64,000 nt of DNA from Diphasiastrum complanatum (Eukaryota; Streptophyta; Lycopodiopsida; Lycopodiales; Lycopodiaceae), in contig CM055103.1 in NCBI GenBank assembly GCA_029204225.1, positions 24,626,656 to 24,690,655 of the forward strand, given 5' to 3'. This document shows, one piece after another, positions 31,922-44,639 of the stretch (position 1 is its first letter; each line of letters starts with the position of its first letter). Below the pieces are notes generated by a model that worked only from the letters and a program-made list of their open reading frames with translations, searched no databases and was not told the DNA's origin. The position numbers were made by a program, and so were the translations under genes.

Positions 31922-32361
31922 TTGTGTTTCAGTTTATGAAGGAGGAAATTAGATCTATCAATGATTTGGTGAAGATATCAAGTCTATAGCATGCTAGAGA
32001 GGATTCTACACCAAAATCGGATTTTTTGCTTTTGTAGATTGGATCTTTTGTAGATCAAAACAATAAATAGGTCAATATACTTGTTCAATTTTGATTTTTG
32101 AATTCACATGCTGGATTTGGCCGATTTTTGGATCATTGGTTCAGCCTAAGTGGTGGCTTATAGATTGCATATCAAATTTTCAGCATTTGCATGTAGATTT
32201 GGAATAGTCAATTTTTTGTGATTTTGTCAAAAACCTAATTTTGATTGGATCTCTAGATAGTGAGGTTGCTGGACTTCATTTGAGTGTGTTTCAATCTTAG
32301 GAAGTGGCAAAAGTCATTAGATTGAGAATAGATCATAGGTTGATCAAGATTCCATGATTCT
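31922..32361 (+). other. C6 leader
   Basis: Similar to the C3 leader (12726-13130) up to about GATTCTATGTG, where similarity stops abruptly. Confidence 0.75.
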
Positions 32362-33130
32362 ATGTGTTCAAATACCTATTTTGTGATTAATGATAGGAAT
32401 ACTTTTGTAGTTTTACAAGCAAAGTCTTGTACATACCTCCCATGGTTCTCCCTAGTTTATCCAAAAAGGTTGTCAACTTAGATGGCTGCTCATTCAAGGA
32501 GATTTTTTCACTTTCAAAAACATTGTGGTTGGTCTATCTACAAGGTCCTCTCAAGAGTGTGACAAACTAGCTAGGTTTTATGCTGGCTATCTATCAATCT
32601 GACTCAAAAGAGTGAGGCGCAAGAAAAAAAAAAAAACCTATATTAGAAGTAGATTGGTTCAATTCCCATCTACCAGTTGCAAAGGGTTTGGATATTTCGA
32701 TGTACTTGAAAATAAAAAATGTTTTTTCTTTGAAAATATGGATATTTGAAAGGTGGTAAGGTTCCAATTTGTTGGGTATCCACGCTTTTTTGATGTCACT
32801 AAAACTATTGGTCAACATATAGCAATATATCATTCAATAACTAGGTGAATAGATATGAATGTCACTATTATTTTAGCATTTGACAACAATTTTTTTTTAT
32901 CGCATGTGACACGAGATGCTATGGTTCACTACAACATCAGACACAGTGCAATAAAAATGTAAAGGCTTGCCAATTGCGTCCATTTTTTTGTGAAATTCAA
33001 TGGAGAATAAAATTAAAATCTTTTTTGGAACTGTCTAGATTTGCATTCTACTTCAAATTAAATTAAATTTTTCTTAAAAAAAAATCAAATGTTTGATTTC
33101 TTCTTTTTTAATTTGGAATTCTTTTTTCTT

Positions 33131-33527
33131 AGGCTAGCATTTTAGCCTTTGGAACTCCATTTAACGCTCTTTCATACTCAAAACAAACCTATATTTAAAA
33201 GGTAGCAAAGACAATTTAATAAATCAATCAAAAGACACTTTGCTATTTTCTAAATATATTTAATTTTATTACAAAAAAATGTTTATGGAGCTTTAAAGGC
33301 TAGCACGCAATGTGCCAAAACACAAAAAAATAAAAGCAAAAATTAAAAAAAAAAATTAATTTTCCTTTTGGAGCCACCTTGGCTAGCATGTTGTCATGCT
33401 ACTAATCAAAGCAGCTCCAAAAAATAATGCTCTAAAAAAAATATTTAAATTGATTTTTTTTCTCTAGTGCACTTTTTTAGCAATTTTTTTGTAAGCTAGC
33501 ATGCTAGTCTTTGGAGCTCCATAAACA
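33131..33527. repeat. Inverted and direct short repeats (GCTAGC..TTTGGAGCTCC)
   Basis: Copies near 33131-33162, 33365-33390 and 33494-33527 and a reverse copy near 33282-33305. TTTATGGAGCTTTAAAGGCTAGCA (24 positions) against the reverse complement of 33504-33527 differs at about three positions, so the arms could form a stem with a loop of about 200 bases. Confidence 0.55.
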
Positions 33528-34590
33528 AATAACCTAATAAAAATAAACCTATATTTAAGAGAAAACAAACTGTCATTTGATGGACATATTTAATTTTATG
33601 GGTGGCGGGATTTTCAACTATGTACCAAATCACAATTCTTAGTTATAAAGAATCATGTAATGGCATGAGGACCGTAGCATGCCATGTGCTACCTTTTTGT
33701 TGAATCATGGATAGAAAGAAACTTGTAAAAATTTACTCACAATGCCAAGAACCATTTGGCACCTTGAACGCATGAGAAATTTAGAAGGTTAACAACTTTC
33801 AAAAGTGCCAAATCAAAGTTGTCAACTTCCTCAATGACTTGGGAATTGGATGGTGGCTTGACATCAAAAAACAGTTGTGTAGTGACATCTAAGGAGCTTT
33901 GCTCCAAAACTCTAGTAAATTGGCTTGGCCTTAATGCTGTAAATGCTGTAAATATTGACCACTCACTTAATTTGTTAAAAAAATAAAAATAGCAAGATCA
34001 ATGGCCAAAAGACAACCAACATGTAAAGCAATTTTGAAAAGGCTCACCCAAAAAATCTGAGAAGATACATTTAGGAAGAAAAATGCAATATTACAAGCAA
34101 CGGATAAATTCAGCCATAGAAGGCCCAACACAACAACATTGGATATGTTTATACAAAAGAAAAATTCCATTTTGAGGATACAAACCAACTTGCTTGACTT
34201 GAGACCAGGAAAAAGATGGAGTCGGCCAGAGTTGAAATGGGTAAAACATGTCTGTCTCTTTTGTAATGAAGGCAAAAATTGAAACCAAAATGCATTATCT
34301 CAGGAAATGTAAGAGTAACATAAGTTACAAGGACTTTCAGGAATAATTTCAGCACCTGAGCAATCCTTTCACAGCTTTCTACAATCAAGGATGTGCAAGC
34401 ATTTGAAAACTGCTAAAACTCACATGCATAGAAAAGCTTCATTAGAGTCCTTGACAGATATTTCATGAGTTATTTGATAGCTAGATTACTATAGGTACAC
34501 TTTTATTATACATAAATCGATTGGGGTCATCGTACAGTTTTATATGGTCTCATATATAGTCAGGCTCAGAGGACAAAAATCAGGATTCTC

Positions 34591-34807
<217 letters not shown>

Positions 34808-35583
34808 ACATGTAGGTTAGCTCAGACTAACCTTACAATATTGAAATGTTCAACACATACAAAGATTGTCAGAAACAATATTGTGATGTGCATAGTGGGA
34901 CGCAAAAGCATCACAGAAAATAGATGTTGCCTTGAGTAGAAAGAAGCCATCTCTAATGAAAATAAGACCTATCTGCCATTTTAAACACACAAAGGTTATC
35001 AAAATACGACATACTCTAAATTCTTTTATAATACAACCCTCTAGGGAGTGCAAGTGAACCTATATGAACTTATGACCAACTACTGGATGAGCAACAACTT
35101 GATAAATGTGTCACCTACAAAACCTTTGATAGGAATCGATGTCATTGAAACTGGTATGTAGCAGAAATGTGACCTGAACGCCCTTCATTTGTTGCCTTTA
35201 ACTCCAGCTTTTGGAAAGGACTGCTCCGAAATAAAAGAGACAAAATAACACAAGTTACTAGGTTGATAGAATTCAAAAAACACAAACTCATAAAACATTT
35301 GTCCAGATTGATACATATGAGTACCAGTCCAAACAAAGCTAGAAAGGGACTGATAGAAATAATAGTTGAAACAAACTTGCGAGTCCCAATCACGACACAT
35401 TCCCATAAAAATCAATCAGGATTGAAATATATTGAATTGTGAGTGCAAAAAAAACAAAAGATGAAAATGTTAAAGAGTATATTATATAAAAAGGCCATTC
35501 CCTGGCATAAAACACAATCGAGCTTCTCTTGCGTAAAACACAATTGAGCTTCTTTTGCCTTGCATCCATAAAACATCGCAACA

Positions 35584-37518
35584 CAACAAGATCAATTGAG
35601 GTATGACAAGAGGGCCAAGAAGGCTCTACACATGATAAAGATGAATGTTACCAATGAACTTCTCAAGGAAGTTGGTAAGTGCACATCATCTTTGGAAGCT
35701 TGGAATTCATTGAAGAAGCTTTATGAATCCAAGTCTACTTCTAGAGTGTTGACTCTAAGAAGGCAAATCTTTTCTTGTTTGCAAAAGAATGAAGAAAGTC
35801 CAAGTACTTTTGTTTTGAGAATGAAAGCATTGAATGATGAGTTAGCTTGCATAAATGAAAGCATTAAGGAAGGAGAGCTTATTCAAGTGATTCTTAATGG
35901 CTTGTTGGATGCTCATGCTAACATTGTTCAAAGTATTGCTATTCAAAAGTCTTTGCCAAGTTTGATGGATCTTCAAGAGATCTTGATCAATGAGGAATAC
36001 AGGCTTCAAGCAAGAGGTGGATCTACATCGACACTTCAAGAGGATGCTATGTTCACAAAGGGCAAATTCAAGGGCAAAACCAAAAGAAAGTGGTCTAAAG
36101 GGAAAGATCAAGTGGATGCTTCTTCAAGTGGCAAAAAGAAGGATAGATCAAAGCTCAAGTGCTTGTATTGTGGCATCAAAGGACACTTTGCAAGTGAGTG
36201 CTACAAGAAGAAGAGAGATCAAGGAGACAAGCAAGGTAATCCTACTCTTGATGAGGATGGTTTGGATGTGCAAGATGCAAATGATGATGCTTTTGTGATG
36301 TCTTCATGTATGCTTGCTAATGATGGATATCTAGATCCTTGGTGGATTGATAGTGGAGCAAGATCACACATGACCTTTCACAAAGAGTACTTCACTTCTT
36401 TGTTGGCATATGGAGATGAGAAGAGGGTGATCTACATGGCCAATGATGGTGAGTGTGCAATCAAAGGGATTGGCACAATTCCTATTTCTCTCTCTACAAA
36501 TAGGAATGTTCATTTTGAGGATGTCTTGTTTATTCCATCTATTACCAAGAATTTGCTTAGTGTGAGTCAAATGCTAAGTAAGGGCCTCAAGGTGGAGTTT
36601 GATGGAGATGCTTGTTTGATCAAAAGGAAGGATGTCTTGATTGGGAAAGGTAAAAGGCAAGGGAAGTTGTTCAAACTTGATGCTTGTGTTATTGCTAACC
36701 AAGTTGGATGTGTTGCAAGGGAGCCATTTTCTATTCAAGAGGTTTGGCACAAAAGGATGGGACACCTCAACTTCAAGTCATTGGAGGTAATGGCAAGGAA
36801 GAAGGTTGTGATTGGTCTTCCAAGTTCCTTAATTAATGACAAGCATGTTTGTGAGTCTTGTGCTTTGTCTAAGTCACATAGACTACCTTATACTAGATCT
36901 ATTTCTAGATCTACAAAGCCTTTTCAACTTGTACATTCGGATATTCATGGATTTACTACAAATAGCAATAGTGGAGCTAAGATGTATGTAACATTCATTG
37001 ATGATTTTAGTAGATTTTGTTGGATCTGTCTACTAAAGAGCAAGGATGAAGTGTATGATGTCCTTTTCAAGTTCAAGAATGCAAGTGAGAACCAATTTTT
37101 CACAAAGATCAAGTGCTTGATAGGTGACAATGGTGGTGAGTACATATCTAATAAGCTCAAGGCCTTTTGTGATGAGCATGGGATCAAGAGGGAGTATACA
37201 ACATCAAGGACCCCACAACAAAATGGAGTGGCTGAAAGGAAGAATAGAACTTTATGTGAAAGTGCTAAAGCTATGAGGTTAAGTGCTAATCTTGACAAAC
37301 CATTTTGGGATCAAGCTTTGTTGTGTGCCAATTTCTTGTGCAATAGGTGGCCGAGTGCTATTTTGGATGGAAGGACACCTTTTGAGATGCTATTCAAGAG
37401 GAGGCCGAGTGTCAACTTTCTAAGAACCTTTGGATGCACATCTATGTCAACATTACTCTTGATGATAGGACCAAGGAGGATCCATCTTCAAGAAGAGGTA
37501 TTTTTGTTGGATATATGA
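35584..37518 (+). pseudogene. C6 gag (truncated), protease and integrase
   Basis: Similarity starts at ACAACAAGATCAATTG, the same gag position as in C5, and runs as one 640-codon frame. It contains YDKRAKKALHMIKMN, knuckle CLYCGIKGHFASEC, protease WWIDSGARSHMT, HKRMGHLNFKSL, LVHSDIHGF, FIDDFSRFCWI, IGDNGGEY and TPQQNGVAERKNR (catalytic Glu intact). A one-base loss near 37441 shifts the frame in FGCT-CYVN, and about 190 bp are deleted at 37515 compared with C5 (GGATAT joined to GATGATGGACC). The ATG at an internal codon is not a natural gag start. Confidence 0.88.
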
Positions 37519-39207
37519 TGGACCTTCATCAAGTCAAAAGCCAAGGAGAACATCAAGAGAAAGACAAGTACTTCAAGGCTCACATATGATCAAAAGGGTA
37601 AGCAAGTAGTTTTTGGAAATTATGTTGCTTTCCTAACCTCTTTGGATGAGCCTACAAGTGTAGATCAAGCAAGGAAAGAAGAGGAGTGGATCCAACCAAT
37701 GGATCTTGAGTATCAAGCTATTATGAAGAATGGAACATGGAGATTGGTGGAGTTGCCTAAGGACAAGAAAGCTATTGGATGCAAATGGATCTTCAAGGTG
37801 AAGACAAACCAAGATGGATCTATCAACAAGTACAAGGCAAGGTTAGTGGCAAAAGGATATGCTCAACAACAAGGACTTGACTATGATGAGACCTTTGCAC
37901 CCGTGGCAAAGATGGTAAGCATTCGAGTCATCATTTCACTTGCTACACTTTATGGATGGGATCTATGGAAAATGGACATTTCAAATGCATTCTTGAATAG
38001 TGATCTTGGGGAGGAAGTATACATGGAGCAACCCGAGAGCTACATTTCATCAACAAAGCCAAATCATGTGTGTCTTCTACAAAAGAGTTTGTATGGCCTT
38101 AAGCAAGCAACAAGGAGTTGGTATGCTAAGCTTAACACTTTTTTACTCTCTCAAGGCTTTGTTATGAGTGAGTATGATCATTCACTTTATTATAGGTTTG
38201 CTGGAAATGATGTTACCATCATTCTAATCTATGTGGATGATATCATCTTGAGTGGTGGAGACAATCAATATGTGGAGGATATCAAAAATGCTCTTAAGAA
38301 GGAGTTTGAGGTGCATGATCTTGCTAATTTGCATTACATTTTAGGAATAGAAGTCATTAGATCTTCTCAATCTACTTTCATTTGTCAAGAGAAATATGCT
38401 AATTCTATTCTAGAAAGATTTCATATGGTAGATGCAAAAGCTATTGATACACCAATGGAGTCTCATGTAAAGCTTACTATAAGAGGTAATGAAAGATCCT
38501 TCAAGGACATTACTCTCTATAGAAAGCTAGTTGGTTCACTCATCTATCTAACCATTACTAGACCTTATCTAAGCCATTGTGTTGGAAGATTGAGTCAATT
38601 CATGCAACATCCTAGTGAGGAGCATTGGAAGCTAGGAAAGCGAGTTTTGAGGTACATCATTGGAACTCAAGATTTTGGCATATTGTATGAGGGATCATCA
38701 CCTATTTTTTTTGGATTTTTAGATTCAGACTATGCTGGAGATGTAATGGATAGGAAATCCATTAGTGCTTATTGTATTTTCATAGGTGATGGAGCTATAT
38801 CATGGATGTCAAAGAAACAAGCCACTATCTCATTGTCATCTAGTGAGGCCGAGTACAAAGCTCTTACACATTGCACAAAGGAGATGGTATGGATGAAAAG
38901 GATGATCAAGGATCTTCACTTGCTGGATTTTTCAGAGATCCCAATCATCTTTTGTGACAATCAATCAGCCCAAAGAATGGCATCCAATCCTATCTTTCAT
39001 GCTAGGAGCAAACATATTGAGATACAATATCATTTTGTGAGGGAGCAAGTCATTGCAAAGGAGGTGGAGCTTCAACATGTGTCTTCAAAGGAATGTGTAG
39101 CTGATATCTTCACCAAAGCATTGGGAAAAGACTTGTTCATGAAGCATAGGACTTCACTTGGAGTATTATCAAAGTCTATGCTAAAACTAGTTGAAGAGGG
39201 AGTGTGA
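37519..39207 (+). CDS. C6 reverse transcriptase and RNase H, open for 521 codons
   Basis: From 37642 the frame is uninterrupted: WIQPMDLEYQAIMKNGTW, IGCKWIFKVKTN, MDISNAFLNSDLGEE, YMEQPESY, SLYGLKQATRSWY, the active site YVDDIILSG, IDTPMESHVK, then TRPYLSHCVGRLSQ (Tyr for the usual Asp), RYIIGTQDFG, SDYAGDVMDRKS, SSSEAEYKAL, HARSKHIEI and ADIFTKALGKDLF. RT catalytic aspartates are all present, making this the best-preserved RT in the window. It copies RNA to DNA from the tRNA primer and degrades the template. The terminal TGA is supplied by the LTR start. Confidence 0.93.
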   Translation, partial: WTFIKSKAKENIKRKTSTSRLTYDQKGKQVVFGNYVAFLTSLDEPTSVDQARKEEEWIQPMDLEYQAIMKNGTWRLVELPKDKKAIGCKWIFKVKTNQDGSINKYKARLVAKGYAQQQGLDYDETFAPVAKMVSIRVIISLATLYGWDLWKMDISNAFLNSDLGEEVYMEQPESYISSTKPNHVCLLQKSLYGLKQATRSWYAKLNTFLLSQGFVMSEYDHSLYYRFAGNDVTIILIYVDDIILSGGDNQYVEDIKNALKKEFEVHDLANLHYILGIEVIRSSQSTFICQEKYANSILERFHMVDAKAIDTPMESHVKLTIRGNERSFKDITLYRKLVGSLIYLTITRPYLSHCVGRLSQFMQHPSEEHWKLGKRVLRYIIGTQDFGILYEGSSPIFFGFLDSDYAGDVMDRKSISAYCIFIGDGAISWMSKKQATISLSSSEAEYKALTHCTKEMVWMKRMIKDLHLLDFSEIPIIFCDNQSAQRMASNPIFHARSKHIEIQYHFVREQVIAKEVELQHVSSKECVADIFTKALGKDLFMKHRTSLGVLSKSMLKLVEEGV

Positions 39208-39854
39208 AAGATTCAACTAGTTTCATCACATTTTGCAATATTTCCATATTTGGCATATTTAGGCCAGAACTTGTTTTAGACTTAGAGGTTGACTTTTCAG
39301 AGTTCATTAGTCTAAATTTCATTTGAATAAACACTTTTTGAAAGTGTGGGAAAGATAGAATGCGAGTTTGAGTAGATTCAATTTGAATAAGTTGGGTACA
39401 TTGACTCTAGACCCAAAAAAAGGTAGGGTTAGCATTTTGGTGGGAAAGCCAAGTGGCCAAATAGGGTTTGGACCTGCTATAAAAGGATGTAACTCGTGGA
39501 GAGAGTCATCTTCTCTCTTCTCTATCTCATTTCATGCTTATACATGGTTCTCTTGGGTTCTACTATCCATTGGTGCACTATCTTGGTGATTGCTTGCAAT
39601 TCTATATGTGTAGAATGATCTATATTTGCTATTTTTGGATTCACACGTGTGAAATACAATAGCTTTTGGTTTTGTATGGACAGCCACAGTACATAATCAT
39701 TTCATTGAAGTTTGATCAAGTTCTATTAGTGTTTGCATCTCAAATTGTGTATAGATGCTGATTTTTCTACATTGGTGAAATTGGTAGTGTATTTCTCTTT
39801 CTAACCAAAGATCATTCAAGTAGATTGGATCTTAAGGATCTGAAATCTTTCACA
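39203..39854 (+). repeat. C6 3' LTR
   Basis: 652 bp, TGTGAAAG...TCTTTCACA, after GAAGAGGGAG. TATAAAAGG near 39478; palindrome at 39640. Confidence 0.93.
39640..39653. promoter_or_regulatory. Perfect TTCACACGTGTGAA palindrome
   Basis: In the C6 3' LTR about 200 bp before its end; the C5 copy reads TCCACACGTGTGAA and the C7 copy CACATGTGTGAA. Confidence 0.5.
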
Positions 39855-41434
39855 CGTCCGTGTGGTTGGATCAACCTTTACAGCCCTATTCTTGAGTTTT
39901 TCAGTTCCCCAATTATGAACCACTTGCGCAGTCCTCAACCATGGTCTTCCTAGTAAAATGCCATATGGGACTCTGGTATGTCCATTACCACAAAAGTGAT
40001 CACAAACTGCATTCTTGCTATTTTACAAGGATGTCATCAACTACAGCTTTTGGTTTTACACAGGACTGATCTGCTAGCTTAATGACAAATTTCACTGGCT
40101 TCAATCTTTGCAAACCCCGTTCTTCACTTTTCCATGCTGCTCCAATGTGGAGGACGTTTCTCGTGTTTTTGTAGCCCGCATAGTATATGGGCTCTAATGT
40201 TACTAGTTCCACTTCAACTTTGGCCCATTCAGCTAGAAGGCTCTTAGCTTGTGGTGCAATCTATAGTAATTCTCCAAGGGATAAGCTAACGCGTCTTGCT
40301 AGCAAACTTGTGAGTACTTCAGTGTGCAGATCCTCGAGCTCCACCATGTGGAAAGGTGGTTCATGATGATGCAATCGATCCTTTTGATCAGTATGCAATG
40401 GTGAGCTCATTTGCGGTACTGGTTTTTCATCAACAGGAGGTTCTACAGGTATGTCTTTTGGTTGTGCTTTTCCCTCCGCTTGTGCTCTCTGTACCCAATG
40501 TCATATTTTCCAGTATTGTCTTCCTTCTTCCCTCACATTTGGATATGGTCCGGCAGCTAAGGGTTGGTCATCGGATACTGATGGGAGTGGTGAGGGTGGC
40601 ACTTCCTTCCGCTTTTGTGCTCGCATGACTGCTAGCACTGGGGCATCAAAGTGTTGTTTTTCTGGTGGCATCCCTCCTGGAACTGTTGTAGGGTATATAA
40701 TGATTAAATTCAGTGATGCACTTGTTCCAAATTTTAATGGACAATTCTTGTAGCACTTTCCATAACCGCATTCTCGGCAGAAGGATGTGTATTGTCCCTT
40801 GTAAAGACATTTTGCAATTTGATGGCCTTCGTCACATCCGTAGAAGCCATAATTTCTACCACCTTGATGCCGAGATTGAGCTGCATAGGTCGTGTAATAC
40901 TCGTTAATGGTTGGATCTACAAACATCTAATCCATCCCATACCATTGTTGCTACTTAGGTTGAGGTTATACTAGTCCATCGTTGCTAAATTCACTTGAGC
41001 CACTTGGTTGTTAGCCGGCCCTGGTGGTGCAGGTAAGGCCATGCACTACCAGCAGGTTTAAAAAAAAAGAAAATGCCAAGAGGCATTCAGCCAGGCCGTT
41101 TTCTTCCAAAAAACTTATCAGTATATTTTTTGTCATTGCTACAAATCTATGTTTGCCCTAAAAGAAGATTTGCATACATTCAGTCTGACGCCCTCCAATT
41201 GTCCAGTCATCATTGCCACAAGCAATAATACATGAACAATCAAGAAAAATACAAGTAAAAATCAAAATATTGTGGTCAAAAATGGACTTAACGTGGCATT
41301 ATTAGCAAGGTCCAAACCTCAGCAAAGGTCCACAAATAAATGTAGAAGCGATTGATTACCAGGAAATTTTTTGGCATGTCATACCTCAATGCCGCATTAG
41401 GTGTCCCTTGATGATAAGGATAAGAGGTTTGATC
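39855..41434 (-). pseudogene. G2 gypsy-like gag-protease fragment, copy 1
   Basis: On the minus strand, from 40926: a Cys finger region (FYGCDEGHQIAKC, CRECGYGKCYKNC), the spacer YPNVREEGRQYW and RLHHHEPPFHMVELEDL, VLHIGAAWKSEERGL, then KFVIKLADQSCVKPKAVVDDILV and near 39940 PYGILLGRPWL, typical of the gypsy protease region. No D-T/S-G was seen. It is homologous to G1 21660-23142. Cut at 41434 (AGGTTTGAT) where copia C7 begins. Confidence 0.7.
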
Positions 41435-42348
41435 TTAAGAAGGAGTTTGAGGTGCATGATCTTGCTAATTTGCATTACATTTTAGGAATAGAAGTCATTA
41501 GATCTTCTCAATCTACTTTCATTTGTCGAGAGAAATATGCTAATTCTATTCTAGAAAGATTTCATATGGTAGATGCAAAAGCTATTGATACACCTATGGA
41601 GTCTCATGTAAAGCTTACTATAAGAGGTAATGAAAGATCCTTCAAGGACATTACTCTCTATAGAAAGCTAGTTGGTTCACTCATCTATCTAACCGTTACT
41701 AGACCTGATCTAAGCCATTGTGTTGGAAGATTGAGTCAATTCATGCAACATCCTAGTGAGGAGCATTGGAAGCTAGGAAAGCGAGTTTTGAGGTACATCA
41801 TTGGAACTCAAGATTTTGGCATATTGTATGAGGGATCATCACCTATTTTTTTTGGATTTTCAGATTCAGACTATGCTGGAGATGTAATGGATAGGAAATC
41901 CATTAGTGCTTATTGTATTTTCATAGGTGATGGAGCTATATCATGGATGTCAAAGAAACAAGCCACTATCTCATTGTCATCTAGTGAGGCCGAGTACAAA
42001 GCTCTTACACATTGCACAAAGGAGATGGTATGGATGAAAAGGATGATCAAGGATCTTCACTTGCTGGATTTTTCAGGGATCCCAATCATCTTTTGTGACA
42101 ATCAATCAGCCCAAAGAATGGCATCCAATCCTATCTTTCATGCTAGGAGCAAGCATATTGAGATACAATATCATTTTGTGAGGGAGCAAGTCATTGCAAA
42201 GGAGGTGGAGCTTCAACATGTGTCTTCAAAGGAATGTGTAGCTGATATCTTCACCAAAGCATTGGGAAAAGACTTGTTCATGAAGCATAGGACTTCACTT
42301 GGAGTATTATCAAAGTCTATGCTAAAACTAGTTGAAGAGGGAGTGTGA
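41435..42348 (+). pseudogene. C7 RT C-terminus and RNase H (duplicate of C6 3' half)
   Basis: CTTAAGAAGGAGTTTGAGG onward copies 38293-39207 with about seven differences. It reads KKEFEVHDLANLHYILGIEV, IDTPMESHVK, TRPDLSHCVGRLSQ (Asp kept, unlike C6), SDSDYAGD and ADIFTKALGKDLF. The RT palm and active site are absent. An in-frame ATG at 41401 lies in the gypsy sequence and is fortuitous. Confidence 0.9.
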
Positions 42349-42793
42349 AAGATTCAACTAGTTTCATCACATTTTGCAATATTTCCATATTTGGCATATT
42401 GAGGCCAGAACTTGTTTTAGACTTAGAGGTTGACTTTTCAGAGTTCATTAGTCTAAATTTCATTTGAATAAACACTTTTTGAAAGTGTGGGAAAGATAGA
42501 ATGCGAGTTTGAGTAGATTCAATTTGAATAAGTTGGGTACATTGAATCTAGACCCAAAAAAAGGTAGGGTTAGCATTTTGGTGGGAAAGCCAAGTGGCCA
42601 AATAGGGTTTGGACCTGTTATAAAAGGATATAACTCGTGGAGAGAGTCATCTTCTCTCTTCTCTATCTCATTTCATGCTTATACATGGTTCTCTTGGGTT
42701 CTACTATCCATTGGTGCACTATCTTGGTGATTGCTTGCAATTCTATGTGTAGAATGATCTATATTTGCTATTTTTGGATCCACATGTGTGAAA
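42344..42793 (+). repeat. C7 3' LTR, truncated
   Basis: Matches 39203-39652, then joins gypsy sequence at CACATGTGTGAAA / AGGGTTGGTCATCGG. The last 200 bp of the LTR are missing. Confidence 0.9.
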
Positions 42794-44264
42794 AGGGTTG
42801 GTCATCGGATACTGATGGGAGTGGCGAGGGTGGCACTTCCTTCCGCTTTTGTGCTCGCGTGACTGCTAGCACTGGGGCATCAAAGTGTTGTTTTTCTGGT
42901 GGCATCCCTCCTGGAACTGTTGTAGGGTATATAATGATTAAATTCAGTGATGCACTTGTTCCAAATTTTAATGGACAATTCTTGTAGCACTTTCCATAAC
43001 TGCATTCTTGGCAGAAGGATGTGTATTGTCCCTTGTAAAGACATTTTGCAATTTGATGGCCTTCGTCGCATCCGTAGAAGCCATAATTTCTACCACCTTG
43101 ATGCCGAGATTGAGCTGCATAGGTCGTGTAATACTCGTTAATGGCTGGATCTACAAACATCTGATTCATCCCATACCGTTGTTGCTGCTTAGGTTGAGGT
43201 GATACTAGTCCATCGTTGCTAAATTCACTTGAGCCACTTGGTTGTTAGTCGGCCCTGGTGGTGCAGGTAAGGCCATGCACTACTAGCAGGTTTAAAAAAG
43301 AAGAAAATGCCAAGAGACATTCAGCCAGGTTGTTTTCTTCCAAAAAACTTATCAGTATATTTTTTGTCATTGCTACAAATCTATGTTTGCCCTAAAAGAA
43401 GCTTTGCATACATTCAGTCTGACGCCCTCCGATTGTCCAGTCATCATTGCCACAAGCAATAATACATGAACATTCAAGAAAAATACAAGTAAAAATCAAA
43501 ATATTGTGGTCAAAAATGGACTTAACGTGGCATTATTAGCAAGGTCCAAACCTCAGCAAAGGTCCACAAATAAATGTAGAAGCGATTGATTACCAGCAAA
43601 TTTTTTGGCATGTCATACCTCAATGCCGCATTAGGTGTCCCTTGATGATAAGGATAAGAGGTTTGATAAGGATTCCTCTTCTGTTGTATGATCCAGGGGT
43701 TAAATGGATACAATGTTGTCTCGTGTGATGATATGTTGCACAGATGGCAAAATCTCTGTGTCAATCTTAGATTTTGCTTTAAGACCATACACTCATTGGC
43801 TATATGGTTTTGAGTGCAAACTGAACACCATACATTTTTCTCGGCGAGGATACCGTAGTTGGTTCTGTTCCGGTGGATTGGCAATTGGTGCTACAGCTCC
43901 TTGCAAGGCCTTCAGTTTCCCATCAAACTGGGCCATTAATCTGTTGTTTATGTAGCTTTGTGATTTGCTCCGTCAACAGTTCTGTGATATTTTGGATGTG
44001 CTGGATGATGAGGATGCTACCGAAGGAGTTGGAGTATGGGTGGGCAGATAAGATTCTTTGGCTAAACCCTCATCCTCTATCTTCCAAGAACTTTATTGGT
44101 TTAAAGAGCGTGATTAGAGCTGCTTTAACTGCTTCCCAAGTGGTTTTCTCTTCTTTCGATAGCTTGAAGAACCAATCTTGCACCACTGCTACCAGAGACA
44201 TCGGGAACAACATCAATTTCTCCAACTTTGAAAGTTTTGGACTAAGTTTATTATCTTGACCTTG
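42794..44264 (-). pseudogene. G2 gypsy-like gag fragment, copy 2
   Basis: 42794-43648 repeats 40560-41434 almost identically. Beyond it the original gypsy continues: NVWCSVCTQNHIANEC with a Cys/His finger (43522-43884) and gag core QDWFFKLSKEEKTTWEAV (44070-44273). It lacks everything downstream of the knuckles because of the deletion at 42793. Confidence 0.7.
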
Positions 44265-44447
44265 TGGCTTCAAGTTTTATTTTATTAACAATAAGGCCCA
44301 AGTCTTTTAGTTCTATCTATAACTTGACTTGCGTGCTTATTGGGCCATGGGCTTATACACGCAGGATGCCACGACCCTCGCAACACTTTTTACTTTTTTA
44401 TTTTTTCAATTTTATTCATTTACAGTATGTTGGGCATACCTCCAACA
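44265..44447 (-). repeat. G2 gypsy LTR (partial)
   Basis: Reverse-orientation match to 31557-31752 (TGTTGGAGGTATGCCC start at 44447, GTGTTGCGAGGGTCG, TATAAGCCCATGG). Joined directly to gag without a PBS. Confidence 0.7.
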
Positions 44448-44612
44448 AAATTGTCTTGGCAGATTTTGTGGACCATTCAGGATCGTACGAAAAATAGGTT
44501 CTTTAGTTTACAAACTAGATCTTCAAGAAAAATCAACTGTATTTCATGTGAGATGGTTAAAATTAAGTTACATGAAGGTAATAATGGAAGATCTAAATCT
44601 AACTCTACATCC
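44448..44612 (+). pseudogene. Gypsy integrase C-terminal fragment
   Basis: Translates as GRFCGPFRIVRKIGSLVYKL followed by DLQEKSTVFHVRWLKLSY, the plant gypsy integrase C-terminus (GPF.I..K.G...Y.L.LP....VFHVS.LK). It lies opposite to and outside the G2 LTR, so it belongs to an older gypsy copy. Confidence 0.75.
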
Positions 44613-44639
44613 ATTAACCCTACTCATTAACACTACAAT

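Noticed and set aside
33967-34388. Hydrophobic minus-strand frames as a membrane protein
   Set aside because: Three overlapping frames of similar length in AT-rich DNA with no supporting motif or start context.
41401-41434. ATG at 41401 as a true start of the C7 reading frame
   Set aside because: The first 11 codons are gypsy sequence brought in by the duplication junction.
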